From Paenibacillaceae bacterium (lineage in GTDB: Bacteria > Bacillota > Bacilli > Paenibacillales > Paenibacillaceae): DNA of 64,000 bases. The stretch covers positions 62,001 through 126,000 of the forward strand of contig REGQ01000064.1 of the NCBI GenBank assembly GCA_004134985.1, written 5' to 3'. The position numbers and the translations under genes are program-made. This document shows, piece after piece, positions 28,266 to 36,979 of this stretch. How positions within the stretch are numbered: position 1 is the stretch's first letter; every line of letters starts with the position of its first letter. Under the pieces are notes generated by a model. The model did not search any database and was not told the DNA's origin. It saw only the letters and a list, made by a program, of their open reading frames with translations.

Positions 28266-29051
28266 TCAATGCTCCATAAGCTGATTTTTGTTTTTGCCCA
28301 ACGCGCCGCGCAAACGCAGAATCGCTTTGGAGTGAAGTTGGGAAATCCGCGATGGCGACAACGACATCACCTCCGCAATTTCGCTGAGCGAAAGCTCTTC
28401 ATAATAAAACAAAGAAATAACAATCCGTTCCTTTTCGGTCAAGCGCTCAATGCCTTTGACAATCGCTTCTTTAATATAAAATTCATGCACTTTGTAATCC
28501 GGGTTTTTGGCTTTTTCATCCACCAGCAGCGAGCTGCGCGTCTCCGAGTCCTCATCGCGGATCGGATCTTCAAGTGAGCATACCGTCGTAACGGCAATCT
28601 CCTGAACCATCTGCTGGAACTCCCGCTCACTGACATTAAGATAAGCACTGATTTCCGAATCGTTGACCGACCTTAAATAACGCTGCTCCAGATGCTGATA
28701 GGCTTCTTCTATTTTTTTCGCCTTTTCCCTGACGGATCTGGGTACCCAGTCGCCTTGCCTGAGGCCGTCGATCATCGCACCGCGTATTCGCCAGGAAGCG
28801 TAAGTTTCAAATTGTAGTCCGCGCCGGTAATCGAACTTTTCAATCGCATCGATCAGTCCCATAATACCGTTGCTGGCAAGATCATCTTTGGAGACATTTT
28901 TGGGCAAGCCGATTGCCATGCGGTTCGCAACATAATCTACCAGCGGCAAGTAACCTTCAATCAGCTCTTTTTTTGCTTCAATATCACTGTCTTCTTTCCA
29001 TTTTTGCCACATCTCGAAATTGGACAAAAGAGGCGTTTTCGACTTATTCAT
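28266..29051 (-). CDS. sigD: Flagellar/motility RNA polymerase sigma factor SigD (FliA family)
   Basis: A 261-residue sigma-28-type factor that transcribes late flagellar, chemotaxis and autolysin genes. Region 2 shows GLQFETYASWRIRGAMIDGL, region 3 WVPRSVREKAKKIEEAY, and region 4 a helix-turn-helix (LSEIAEVMSLSPSRISQLH). The ATG at 29051 (MNKSKTPLLS) follows GGGAGGG; the longer frame to 29111 is rejected. As in B. subtilis it lies near the 3' end of the fla/che operon, where reduced transcription by distance can make motility bistable. Its antagonist FlgM is not in the window. Confidence 0.97.
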   Translation of the reverse strand: MNKSKTPLLSNFEMWQKWKEDSDIEAKKELIEGYLPLVDYVANRMAIGLPKNVSKDDLASNGIMGLIDAIEKFDYRRGLQFETYASWRIRGAMIDGLRQGDWVPRSVREKAKKIEEAYQHLEQRYLRSVNDSEISAYLNVSEREFQQMVQEIAVTTVCSLEDPIRDEDSETRSSLLVDEKAKNPDYKVHEFYIKEAIVKGIERLTEKERIVISLFYYEELSLSEIAEVMSLSPSRISQLHSKAILRLRGALGKNKNQLMEH

Positions 29052-29173
29052 CGTCTCACCCTCCCGAAACCGCGAGTTCGGACGGGCAGCTGCCCATTTT
29101 TCCGCTCGCACTTGTTATGGACGATACCCGTTTTAACCAGTTGACTGCACAAGCACGTCTTGAAATTAACACC

Positions 29174-29587
29174 TTAATCCTCTGCCAAACGTCGAACCGC
29201 TTCGGCAAGCTCCTCGGGCGATTTGCCTTGTGTTGAGGCAAGCTTGGGCGGCGCCAGCGGCTGAAACCCTGTTTCTTTGACATCTGCACCGGTACTTCCT
29301 GACGCCAACTGCGATTTTAACAGGTCATTGAGATCTTCCTGATCCTCAGGGGTAACCAGATCAAGCGCCGCCCCTCTTGTCTCTTCCTCCACAGCCGCCT
29401 CTTCCTCGTGTCCAAGCAGCAGCCGGAGCACGAAGCGCAGCATAAACATAAGGAGAAATAATGCGATAAATGCATACAAGCTTCTTAAGGATGTAACCGC
29501 AATGCCGTTTGCTCCCAGTGAGAAAAGGAAGGTTAACACACTTCCAAATAACCCAAACGCGACATTCCAACGTATGGAACCTACCAT
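29174..29587 (-). CDS. Small protein with two N-terminal membrane helices, unknown function
   Basis: A 137-residue protein with two hydrophobic segments (about 9-30 and 36-58) and an acidic, probably disordered cytoplasmic tail (about 62-137). It starts one base past the cheD stop and precedes sigD by 122 bases. No homologue is present here in B. subtilis, where cheD is followed directly by sigD. Its location predicts a role in motility or in control of sigD, but I see no domain that shows this. Confidence 0.75.
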   Translation of the reverse strand: MVGSIRWNVAFGLFGSVLTFLFSLGANGIAVTSLRSLYAFIALFLLMFMLRFVLRLLLGHEEEAAVEEETRGAALDLVTPEDQEDLNDLLKSQLASGSTGADVKETGFQPLAPPKLASTQGKSPEELAEAVRRLAED

Positions 29588-29588
29588 T

Positions 29589-30083
29589 TTACAGCTCCTT
29601 TATTCCGTGCTGGACGCTCCGGATGTGAAGTTTACCGGTCATACTGTCCAATTCAATTGTTCTGCCGTAATTGCCCCCCGTATCTTCGCCTATAATTGGA
29701 ATGACATATTTGCTAAGGACGAGCTTGCAGGATTCCACATTGCGCGGTCCGATACGCATCGTATCGGATTGCCCCGGAAGATTGAACATCTGGGCGCCTC
29801 CGGCAAGCTTAGCCTCCAGATGGCGCAGCAGCGCGCCTTCAGCCAGCATACGGCCGACCAGTTCAGGAATCGCCGAGTCAGCATACTTGGCCAAGTTGAA
29901 GTTCGTTTCACGCGCAATGGTAGACGTGGGCAGCATGACATGCGCCATACCTGCCACACGGACTTTTGCATCAAACAGCGTTACACCGACGCAGGAGCCG
30001 AGGCCGGTCGTTCGAATGACCGCGCCATCCTGCGCCACCTTTAAATCCGCCATGCCTACACGAATCAAATTCTGCTTGTTCAT
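29589..30083 (-). CDS. cheD: Chemoreceptor glutamine deamidase CheD
   Basis: A 164-residue enzyme that deamidates receptor glutamines and, in B. subtilis, is bound and released by CheC in response to CheY-P. The catalytic Cys lies in TTGLGSCVGVTLFD, with the His in GMAHVMLP; LAGGAQMFN and GRNV-type RIGPRNVESC are also typical. It overlaps cheC by four bases, which fits the physical CheC-CheD partnership. Confidence 0.96.
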   Translation of the reverse strand: MNKQNLIRVGMADLKVAQDGAVIRTTGLGSCVGVTLFDAKVRVAGMAHVMLPTSTIARETNFNLAKYADSAIPELVGRMLAEGALLRHLEAKLAGGAQMFNLPGQSDTMRIGPRNVESCKLVLSKYVIPIIGEDTGGNYGRTIELDSMTGKLHIRSVQHGIKEL

Positions 30084-30706
30084 TCGTTTGGCACTCCCAA
30101 TGCGCTGAATATTTTCTCGAACGATTCCGGGTCCGGAATGAGAAAAAACTGGCCTTCAATGGATGCGCCGTCTTCCAGAAACGTCGTGTCGATCAACAAA
30201 GCATCGTCGCCCATATGTCCAAATTGCATTAGCCCATAACTGAGAATTGCTCCAGCCATATCGACGGCGATCGATGGGACAGTAGGCGCCATCGACAGCT
30301 TTGTAAAGTCCGCGAGAGAGGATAGATACGATCCGGCAAGTATATTGCCGATCTCATTAAGGGCTGAGCGTTCCATCTCGGTAAACGGACCGTCACTTTG
30401 CTCATTCGGCTCGATGGAAAGAACATGCCGCAGCAGCTTTTCGGCCGATTCAGGGCTGAGGATAAAAAACAAATTGCCCGGCGCTTCCCCTTCAACACGC
30501 AGAAACACCGCTGTTACAACTTGCTCCGATCCTCCCACCCGCTCAGCGATATCCTCAAAAGACAGCAAACTAACTTTCGGGACCGCCATATCGACAGGCT
30601 TTCCGATTAATCGGGACAGGGCGGTGGCCGCATTCCCTGTACCGATATTGCCGACTTCCTTCAGCACATCCATCTTGAAGTCTTCGAACTTATCGAATAA
30701 GCTCAC
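30080..30706 (-). CDS. cheC: CheY-P phosphatase / CheD partner CheC
   Basis: A 208-residue CheC with both phosphatase signatures (E-x2-N) intact: DVLKEVGNIGTGNAATALS (about 13-31) and SALNEIGNILAGSYLSSL (about 112-130). It hydrolyses CheY-P weakly and binds CheD. It starts four bases after the cheW stop and overlaps cheD by four. With FliY this gives the cell two CheY-P phosphatases; no CheX or CheZ is seen. Confidence 0.96.
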   Translation of the reverse strand: MSLFDKFEDFKMDVLKEVGNIGTGNAATALSRLIGKPVDMAVPKVSLLSFEDIAERVGGSEQVVTAVFLRVEGEAPGNLFFILSPESAEKLLRHVLSIEPNEQSDGPFTEMERSALNEIGNILAGSYLSSLADFTKLSMAPTVPSIAVDMAGAILSYGLMQFGHMGDDALLIDTTFLEDGASIEGQFFLIPDPESFEKIFSALGVPNE

Positions 30707-30709
30707 TGG

Positions 30710-31171
30710 CTAGTCCTCTAAATTCTCAAGCTGAATAATTTCTTTTTTGTTCAATACCTCGGCCAAATTCAACATGATCAGCAGACGATTTTCTTCCAGT
30801 TGCGCCACGCCACGCAAATATTTGGCCTTAATGCCGCCCACAACCTCAGGAGGAGAGGCAATCGCATCACTGTCCAAGTCGATAACATCGTTGGCAGCAT
30901 CAACGATGAAGCCAACTTCCATATCATTGGCAGCTACAATGACAATTCTGGTGTTTTCCGTTGGTTCGGTTTCCGCAAGACCGAAGCGGCCGCGCAGATC
31001 AATGACAGGCACTACAACCCCGCGCAAGTTGACGACACCTTTAATGAAGGCTGGTGTTTTTGGAACTCGGGTAATCGGCATCATCCGTTCAATCGTCCGC
31101 ACCTTCTCAACTTCAATGCCGTACTCCTCATCGGCAAGCGCAAAGACAATAACCTTCAGTTCTTCTCCCAT
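30710..31171 (-). CDS. cheW: Chemotaxis coupling protein CheW
   Basis: A 153-residue adaptor linking chemoreceptors to CheA. Signatures: EEYGIEVEKVRTIERMMPIT, FIKGVVNLRGVVVPVIDLR and RFGL. The ATG at 31171 (MGEELKVIVF) follows AGGAGGG; a start at 31201 lies inside the tandem repeat and is rejected. The gap to cheA is filled by a 39-bp tandem repeat. Confidence 0.97.
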   Translation of the reverse strand: MGEELKVIVFALADEEYGIEVEKVRTIERMMPITRVPKTPAFIKGVVNLRGVVVPVIDLRGRFGLAETEPTENTRIVIVAANDMEVGFIVDAANDVIDLDSDAIASPPEVVGGIKAKYLRGVAQLEENRLLIMLNLAEVLNKKEIIQLENLED

Positions 31172-31187
31172 GTGAACCCTCCTAAAA

Positions 31188-31408
31188 GTTTTGTGAAACA
31201 AAACTTACTTCTTAAGCGTAAGCTTCGTTTTGTGAAGCAAAACTTACTTCGTAAGCTTAAGCTCCGTTTTGTGAAACAAAACTTACTTCGTAAGCTTAAG
31301 CTCCGTTTTGTGAAACAAAACTTACTTCGTAAGCGCAAGCTCCGTTTTGCGAAACAAAACTTATTTCGTAAGCGCAAGCTCCGTTTTGCGAAGCAAAACT
31401 TACTTTTT
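31188..31408. repeat. 39-bp tandem repeat, about 5.6 copies, between cheA and cheW
   Basis: Units start at 31188, 31227, 31266, 31305, 31344 and 31383 (partial), each exactly 39 bases. Every unit contains two small inverted repeats, GTTTTG..CAAAAC and CTTAC..GTAAG. Copies differ by a few bases, and the inner copies are most alike. Since 39 is divisible by three, both strands stay open as periodic reading frames, but these have no good ribosome site. It fills nearly all of the cheA-cheW gap. Confidence 0.95.
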
Positions 31409-31418
31409 ATTCATCCGC

Positions 31419-33464
31419 CTATTTAATTAAAGCATTCGGATCAATAATTAATGCCACCTGGCCATCGCCAAGAATCGTTGCGCCAGAGATCGTCTTGACT
31501 GAACCCAGGTAACCGCCCAGCGTTTTCAACACGATTTCACTTTGACCGATAAACTCGTCCACCATAACTGCCGCCCACTTATCCCCTTTGCGGATGACAA
31601 CGATCTCTGTCTCTTCTTCCAGTTCCTCGTCAAAATCAGGCGATTCCAGAATGCGGCTAAGCGACAAAATAGGAATGATTGCGCTGCGGAATTCAATCAT
31701 TCGATTGCCGTGAATGCGTCTGACTTGATCCCGTTTGATAATCGCCGTCTCGACAATGGAGGAAAGTGGAATGGCATATTTCTCTGAGCCCAGCTTGATG
31801 AGCATCGCCCAGATGATGGATAATGTCAGCGGAAGCTGAATTGAAAAACGAGTTCCCTCACCAAGTCGTGAACTGACGGTAACATGGCCGCCAAGCGACA
31901 TGATTTTCGTTTTGACAACGTCAAGACCTACACCGCGGCCGGAAATATCGGAAATTTTATCGGCAGTACTGAATCCTGGTGCAAACAGCAGCAGATAGAT
32001 TTCCTCCTCGCTCATCTTGCGAATCTGCTCCGAGGTTACGACCCCGTTTTTGATCGCAATACTGGAAACCCGCTCGCGGTCAATTCCTTTGCCATCATCT
32101 TCGATTTCGATGAAGACATGATTGCCGCTATGGAATGCACGAAGATGAACCGTCCCGGTTTCCGGCTTCCCGGCCGCAATTCTATCGGCAACAGATTCGA
32201 TGCCGTGATCCAGCGAATTCCGCAGCAGATGTACGAGCGGATCGCCAATTTCATCAATGACTGTCCGATCAAGCTCTGTTTCTGCGCCAGATACGACCAG
32301 ATCAATCTTTTTATCGAGCGACTTGGCAAGATCGCGCACCATCCGCGGAAAACGATTAAATACCGAATCGACCGGAACCATTCTTAATTTAAGTACGATA
32401 CTTTGCAAATCTCCGCTTACGCGCGCCATATGTTCTACTGTTTCGGTCAGATCAGTGCGGCGGATTTCACTCGCAAGCTGCTCAAGCCTGACGCGGTCGA
32501 TCAGCATTTCGCTGAAGAGATTCATCAATGTGTCCAAGCGCTCGATATCAACTCGTATTGTCCGGTTGGCAGGCGCAGCCGACGGTGTGGCACCCGATTG
32601 CGAGCGCGCCGGCGAAGCTTTGGCCGGTTCCTTGCGAGTCGCCTCAGCCGGCTCTTTAACCGCAGTGGCAGCAACTTCTGCCGTTGCTGGACGCGAAAGC
32701 AATGAGAGCGAGTCCTGATCAAGTACAGTAACCTCTGCCGTTTCAATCTCCGAAATGTGCTCAATTTGCTCTTTTAATGTTTTTTCATCGACTTGTGATA
32801 TGTAAAAAACGGTAAAAAATCGCTCGAATTTTTCCTGCTCTAATTCCTGCACAGAAGGGTCGGATTTCACAACTTCCCCGTTTCGCTCCAACACGTCAAA
32901 TACCATATAAGCGCGGGCTGCTTTGAGAATACAGCTCTCTTCTACCGTTACCTTCAAATGATAGACCGTGTGGCCGCTTTCCAGTGATTGTTTCATCACG
33001 GAAGTTTGAAATTCATCAAGCGCCAGACTGCCGAGACCCTCTCCTTGAGCGGCTGCTTGCTCCCCAGCCTGCAAGGAATCATGCTCCCCGCGGACGATCA
33101 ATTGCAGCGCCGCAACAATCGCAGCGATATCCGCCACGCCCGTACCGCCGCCAACGATATCCTGCACCATTGTCTCCAGTGCATCGAGCGATTTGAACAA
33201 CGTATCAAATATAAAGCTATCCATTTTTAATTTGTCATTACGCACAAGGTCAAGCACGTTCTCCATCTCGTGAGTCAAAGACGCAAGGTCTTCAAACCCC
33301 ATTGTGGCAGACATCCCTTTCAACGTATGCGCAGAACGGAAAATAACCTGTACAATCCCGATGTCCTCCGGATCATTTTCAAGCTTCAATAAATTTTCGT
33401 TCAGTGACTGCAGGTGATCATTGGATTCGTCGATAAACATCGACAAATAGGCATTCATGTCCAT
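31419..33464 (-). CDS. cheA: Chemotaxis histidine kinase CheA
   Basis: A 681-residue kinase that phosphorylates CheY and CheB. Domains: P1/Hpt (1-105, phospho-His in SAHTLKGMSATMG), P2 CheY/CheB-binding domain (about 165-245), low-complexity linker (about 255-300), P3 dimerisation (about 300-360), P4 ATPase (about 360-540, N box HLLRNSLDHGIE, DDGKGIDRERV, GRGVGLDVVKTKI) and P5 CheW-like domain (about 545-680). All key residues are present. The ATG at 33464 follows AGGAGGTG. It is followed by a repeat array and cheW. Confidence 0.97.
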   Translation of the reverse strand: MDMNAYLSMFIDESNDHLQSLNENLLKLENDPEDIGIVQVIFRSAHTLKGMSATMGFEDLASLTHEMENVLDLVRNDKLKMDSFIFDTLFKSLDALETMVQDIVGGGTGVADIAAIVAALQLIVRGEHDSLQAGEQAAAQGEGLGSLALDEFQTSVMKQSLESGHTVYHLKVTVEESCILKAARAYMVFDVLERNGEVVKSDPSVQELEQEKFERFFTVFYISQVDEKTLKEQIEHISEIETAEVTVLDQDSLSLLSRPATAEVAATAVKEPAEATRKEPAKASPARSQSGATPSAAPANRTIRVDIERLDTLMNLFSEMLIDRVRLEQLASEIRRTDLTETVEHMARVSGDLQSIVLKLRMVPVDSVFNRFPRMVRDLAKSLDKKIDLVVSGAETELDRTVIDEIGDPLVHLLRNSLDHGIESVADRIAAGKPETGTVHLRAFHSGNHVFIEIEDDGKGIDRERVSSIAIKNGVVTSEQIRKMSEEEIYLLLFAPGFSTADKISDISGRGVGLDVVKTKIMSLGGHVTVSSRLGEGTRFSIQLPLTLSIIWAMLIKLGSEKYAIPLSSIVETAIIKRDQVRRIHGNRMIEFRSAIIPILSLSRILESPDFDEELEEETEIVVIRKGDKWAAVMVDEFIGQSEIVLKTLGGYLGSVKTISGATILGDGQVALIIDPNALIK

Positions 33465-33498
33465 TCACATACACCTCCTGATTACTTGCCAACCGTTT

Positions 33499-34818
33499 TT
33501 ATTTCGTATGCTTCAGCACGGATTGCACGAGATGTGAAGCGATTTGATGCAGAGGGAGCACGGTGGATGCGGCTCCGCATTCAATTGCCGCACGGGGCAT
33601 GCCGTACACAACGCTAGTCTCTTCTGATTCGGCAATCGCCGTTTCAAGACAGTGATCATCAGCCAAAGCTTTCATTCCTGCCGCTCCATCGCTGCCCATC
33701 CCGGTCATTTGAACAACGTGTCTGCGCAGCTGATTGCAAGGGAGCAGCGACTCGAACAGCACATCTACTGACGGCCGGTGTCCATGACGCGGCTCTTCAA
33801 CGCTCAGCCTGATACTGTAGCCGCCCAATTCCTTGACAAGCGTCATATGAAACCCTCCGGGTGCAATATATACAACCCCTCTATTGACGCTTTCCCCTTG
33901 CACAGCCTCTACAACCTGCAGCTTGCTGAACGTATCGAGCCGGGCAGCCAATGACTTCGTGAAGCGCGGCGGCATATGCTGCACCACTAGCACTGCGGCA
34001 GGGAAATCGGCGGGCAGCCCTGTAATTAATTGATGCAGCGCGCGCGGCCCGCCGGTTGATGTGCCGACAGCGACAACATCGGTTAGCGGCTGGCTGCTCC
34101 GCGTTAACGGCTTCACTGGCTGATCGCTCGCCGCCCTGCCTTCAGATGGCTGAAGCGATGGCCTGACAGCGGAGGAAGGGGGTACCACAGGGGACTTGGC
34201 CTTCGAATCGGCTTTGGCCGCTTGCGTCTCCTTGCTTTCCCTGACCTTCGCCTCCTTGGCTGACTTAGCCGGTCCGACCGTTGGCACCGGTGCGTTTATG
34301 CCCCGGATTAGCTCGCCCGCGGGCTTAACCAGCGGCTCTCGCAGCGGCGCGAGCGGCCGGCTGGGCGCAGGAGCCGGTTCCTGCTGCACCGGCAGCCGCC
34401 ACAGCTCATGGCGACGGCCAGTGGCTACCGCCAGCAGCAGCTTCTCCTGAAGCTGCCTGGCAACTTCATCGAAGCCTTGGGCAATGCCGCCGGAAGGCTT
34501 GCGGATAAAGTCAAACGCGCCGAACTGCAGCGCCTTAATCGTCTCTCTTGTCCCGTCCTCCGAAATGCCGGAGAGCATAATAACAGGCGTCGGGCGCATT
34601 TCCATTATTTTCTTCAAAGCTTCCAGCCCGTTCATCTCCGGCATTTCCAGGTCAAGCGTGATGACGTCGGGTTTGTATTTCGTTAACGCTTCGAGCGCTT
34701 CCGTTCCTGTCGTAGCAGTAGCCGCAATAATAAATTTGGGATTGCGGACAATCAGATCGCTGATCAGCCTGCGCATGAACGCAGAGTCATCTACCACAAG
34801 CACACGATAGGGAGTCAT
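33499..34818 (-). CDS. cheB: Chemoreceptor glutamate methylesterase/glutamine deamidase CheB
   Basis: A 439-residue response-regulator enzyme that demethylates receptors. The receiver domain (1-125) has the phospho-Asp in DVITLDLEMPEMNGLEALK; the C-terminal esterase domain (about 245-435) has the catalytic Ser in GTSTGGPRAL, His in VVQHMPPRF and Asp in QMTGMGSDGAAGM. The linker (about 135-245) is long and Pro/Ala/Lys-rich, making the protein roughly 80 residues longer than most CheB. I chose the ATG at 34818 (MTPYRVLVVDD); a GTG at 34830 overlaps its own ribosome site. CheR is not in the window. Confidence 0.96.
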   Translation of the reverse strand: MTPYRVLVVDDSAFMRRLISDLIVRNPKFIIAATATTGTEALEALTKYKPDVITLDLEMPEMNGLEALKKIMEMRPTPVIMLSGISEDGTRETIKALQFGAFDFIRKPSGGIAQGFDEVARQLQEKLLLAVATGRRHELWRLPVQQEPAPAPSRPLAPLREPLVKPAGELIRGINAPVPTVGPAKSAKEAKVRESKETQAAKADSKAKSPVVPPSSAVRPSLQPSEGRAASDQPVKPLTRSSQPLTDVVAVGTSTGGPRALHQLITGLPADFPAAVLVVQHMPPRFTKSLAARLDTFSKLQVVEAVQGESVNRGVVYIAPGGFHMTLVKELGGYSIRLSVEEPRHGHRPSVDVLFESLLPCNQLRRHVVQMTGMGSDGAAGMKALADDHCLETAIAESEETSVVYGMPRAAIECGAASTVLPLHQIASHLVQSVLKHTK

Positions 34819-34842
34819 TATGCATTCCACTCCTTCAAAGGA

Positions 34843-35733
34843 CTACTTTCCAAGTCTAAACAATCGCTGTATAAATCCTTTGACACCGCTGTCCTGTTCT
34901 GCGATCTGGCTTGAACCATCCTTAAATCTTTTTGCGATGTCCTCGATGCTCCGCGCGGCATCTCCTCCGGGATATGCCAGTGTGAACGGCACCTGCTTCC
35001 TGACTGCTCTGGCCACATTCGAATCATCAAGCACAGTGCCAAGCGATGGTATTTCCAGTTTCAGAAATTGGCCGGCCACCAAGCCGAGTTTATCAGCGGT
35101 CTGCTTGCCCTCCCGTTCACTCATCGCCCGGTTGATGACAAGCTTGAAAGCGACCTCTTCATCCATCGATCTCACCATCTTGATTAGTGCGTAAGCATCA
35201 GTGATCGAGGTAGGCTCAGGAGTTGTTACCACGATCGTCTCCTGCGCAGCAGCGATGAACTTGACCGTTTCCTTGGAAAGTCCTGCACCTGTATCAAACA
35301 AAATGAGATCATAATGCCCATGAAGCTTGCTAATCTGCTCTCCAAAATCGTCCAGATCTTCCGGTGTCAATTCAAAGAGATCGCGAAACCCGGAACCGCC
35401 TGCGATAAAATGAAGACCATGCGGTCCCTCCTGAATGATCTCCCATATCGTCTTTTCCTTCCGAAGTAAATGGTAGAGATGATAGGGCGCCGACACGCCC
35501 ATCAGCACATCGATATTCGCCATCCCGATATCCGCATCGAACACCAGCACCCGCCACCCTTGACGCTGCAAGGTTAGTGCAAAATTCAGGCTGAAGTTTG
35601 ATTTGCCAACTCCGCCTTTGCCGCTGGTCACGGTGACCAGTCTTGTGTTGCGAACAACTGCGGCATCTGCCGCACTCACCAATTTGCGAAGAGAATGGGC
35701 CTGATCGCTCAACGATTGGATGGAATCACTCAT
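34843..35733 (-). CDS. flhG: FlhG (YlxH), MinD-type ATPase controlling flagellar number
   Basis: A 296-residue deviant Walker A ATPase (SGKGGVGKSNFSLNFA at about 37-52; FDADIGMANIDVLMG). The N-terminus carries DQAHSLRKLV, matching the DQAxxLR activator motif by which B. subtilis FlhG stimulates FlhF GTPase. A C-terminal amphipathic tail (GFIQRLFRL) may bind membrane. It overlaps flhF by eight bases. With FlhF it sets the number and location of flagella, and it interacts with FliM/FliY. Confidence 0.95.
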   Translation of the reverse strand: MSDSIQSLSDQAHSLRKLVSAADAAVVRNTRLVTVTSGKGGVGKSNFSLNFALTLQRQGWRVLVFDADIGMANIDVLMGVSAPYHLYHLLRKEKTIWEIIQEGPHGLHFIAGGSGFRDLFELTPEDLDDFGEQISKLHGHYDLILFDTGAGLSKETVKFIAAAQETIVVTTPEPTSITDAYALIKMVRSMDEEVAFKLVINRAMSEREGKQTADKLGLVAGQFLKLEIPSLGTVLDDSNVARAVRKQVPFTLAYPGGDAARSIEDIAKRFKDGSSQIAEQDSGVKGFIQRLFRLGK

Positions 35734-36979
35734 GAGGCGCCCCCAGCAGTTCGGTCACATAGGCTTCAAGCTTGAACGGTCCGATATCGTCTGGTACATT
35801 TTGCCCATATGCAATGTAAGCGGGCTGGAACCGATGTTTCAGCATGACATTTACTATAGCGCCGCAAGTTTCCGTCTCGTCCCGTTTGGTGAAGACGATT
35901 TTGTCAATTCCGTATTTGGCGAACTGTCCGGCAATCAGCTCCATGTCAACGGACTTGGCAGTCAAACTCAGCACAAGGAACGTTTCGCTGTCTTCAGCAG
36001 TCTGCAGCAGACTGTTTACTTCGGATACATACAGCTCATTGCGGAAATTACGGCCAGCGGTATCCATGAATAGTAATTCACAATCTTCCAGCTGCTTGAA
36101 GGCCCGGCCAAGTTCAGCGGGCGAAAGCACCACTTCAAGGGGGACATTCAGAATCGTCGCATACGTTCGAAGCTGCTCTACCGCAGCAATCCGGTACGTA
36201 TCGGAAGTGATGAAACCGACCTTTCGCTTATGTCTGAGCGACTGCTCTGCCGCCAGCTTCGCAATTGTCGTTGTTTTCCCGACACCTGTCGGCCCGACAA
36301 AATGAATAACTTTCACATTGCCGGCAATGCCCTTATGCTGCAGCGGCGCAAGCCACTCATGCAGCTTGGCGGCAGCAAGCATCCATATTTCGGCTGCTGT
36401 GCTGTCATCAGAATAATCGGGATCTTCCTGTACTTCCTCCAGCAGCTTGGAAGTCCATTCTTCCGCTACCTCCTGCTGCCGGAGACGATTCACTAATAAT
36501 TGCAACGATTCGGGCATGGCCACTGTTTCCTGATGTTTGGCCATCCGGGTCATCATCACTTTCATCTGCCGGATTTCCTTAAGCAAATTCTCATCCTGCG
36601 GCGCTTCAAGCCGTTTGAGCGCTTGCTGCTTGTCGTCCTGCTCCCTTCTGTCTGGCGCAGGATCGGCAACCGCTGGTGCAGACAAAGCGGCTGCCTGCGG
36701 AACGAAGGCTTGTTGCGGCCTGGCCACTGCCTGGAGCACTGCCGATTTCTGGGCAGCCTCAGCCGCTGCATTTGCGGCGGCCGCACTGGCTGCCGCACCT
36801 TTCTCAGCCGCTGTTTCGGCCGCCGCAATAATCTCCATCTTCTTCTTGCGAAACATGCCCAGGAAGCCGCCGATCCGAATCTCTTTTGTATTCAGAATAA
36901 CGGCATCCTTGCCCAATTCGCTGCGAATGAGCGGCAGCGCATCCGGCACAGCATCAACCACATAGCGCTTCACTCTCAT
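35726..36979 (-). CDS. flhF: FlhF, SRP-type GTPase for flagellar placement
   Basis: A 417-residue SRP GTPase. The basic N-terminal B region starts MRVKRYVVDAVPDAL; an Ala/Gln/Pro-rich linker covers about 55-125; the NG domain (about 190-410) has [37 protein letters not shown] and TKRDETET. The Ala-rich linker makes it longer than B. subtilis FlhF (366). It overlaps flhA by four bases and flhG by eight. Confidence 0.96.
   Translation of the reverse strand: MRVKRYVVDAVPDALPLIRSELGKDAVILNTKEIRIGGFLGMFRKKKMEIIAAAETAAEKGAAASAAAANAAAEAAQKSAVLQAVARPQQAFVPQAAALSAPAVADPAPDRREQDDKQQALKRLEAPQDENLLKEIRQMKVMMTRMAKHQETVAMPESLQLLVNRLRQQEVAEEWTSKLLEEVQEDPDYSDDSTAAEIWMLAAAKLHEWLAPLQHKGIAGNVKVIHFVGPTGVGKTTTIAKLAAEQSLRHKRKVGFITSDTYRIAAVEQLRTYATILNVPLEVVLSPAELGRAFKQLEDCELLFMDTAGRNFRNELYVSEVNSLLQTAEDSETFLVLSLTAKSVDMELIAGQFAKYGIDKIVFTKRDETETCGAIVNVMLKHRFQPAYIAYGQNVPDDIGPFKLEAYVTELLGAPHE

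Noticed and set aside
31156-31377. Minus-strand frame reading the cheA-cheW repeats as a cationic 13-residue repeat peptide
   Set aside because: Opens only at a TTG without a ribosome site, runs into cheW, and stays open merely because the repeat period is divisible by three; the plus-strand frame through the same repeats is open for the same reason.
31188-31408. CRISPR array
   Set aside because: Units are contiguous with no unique spacers, and no cas genes are present.
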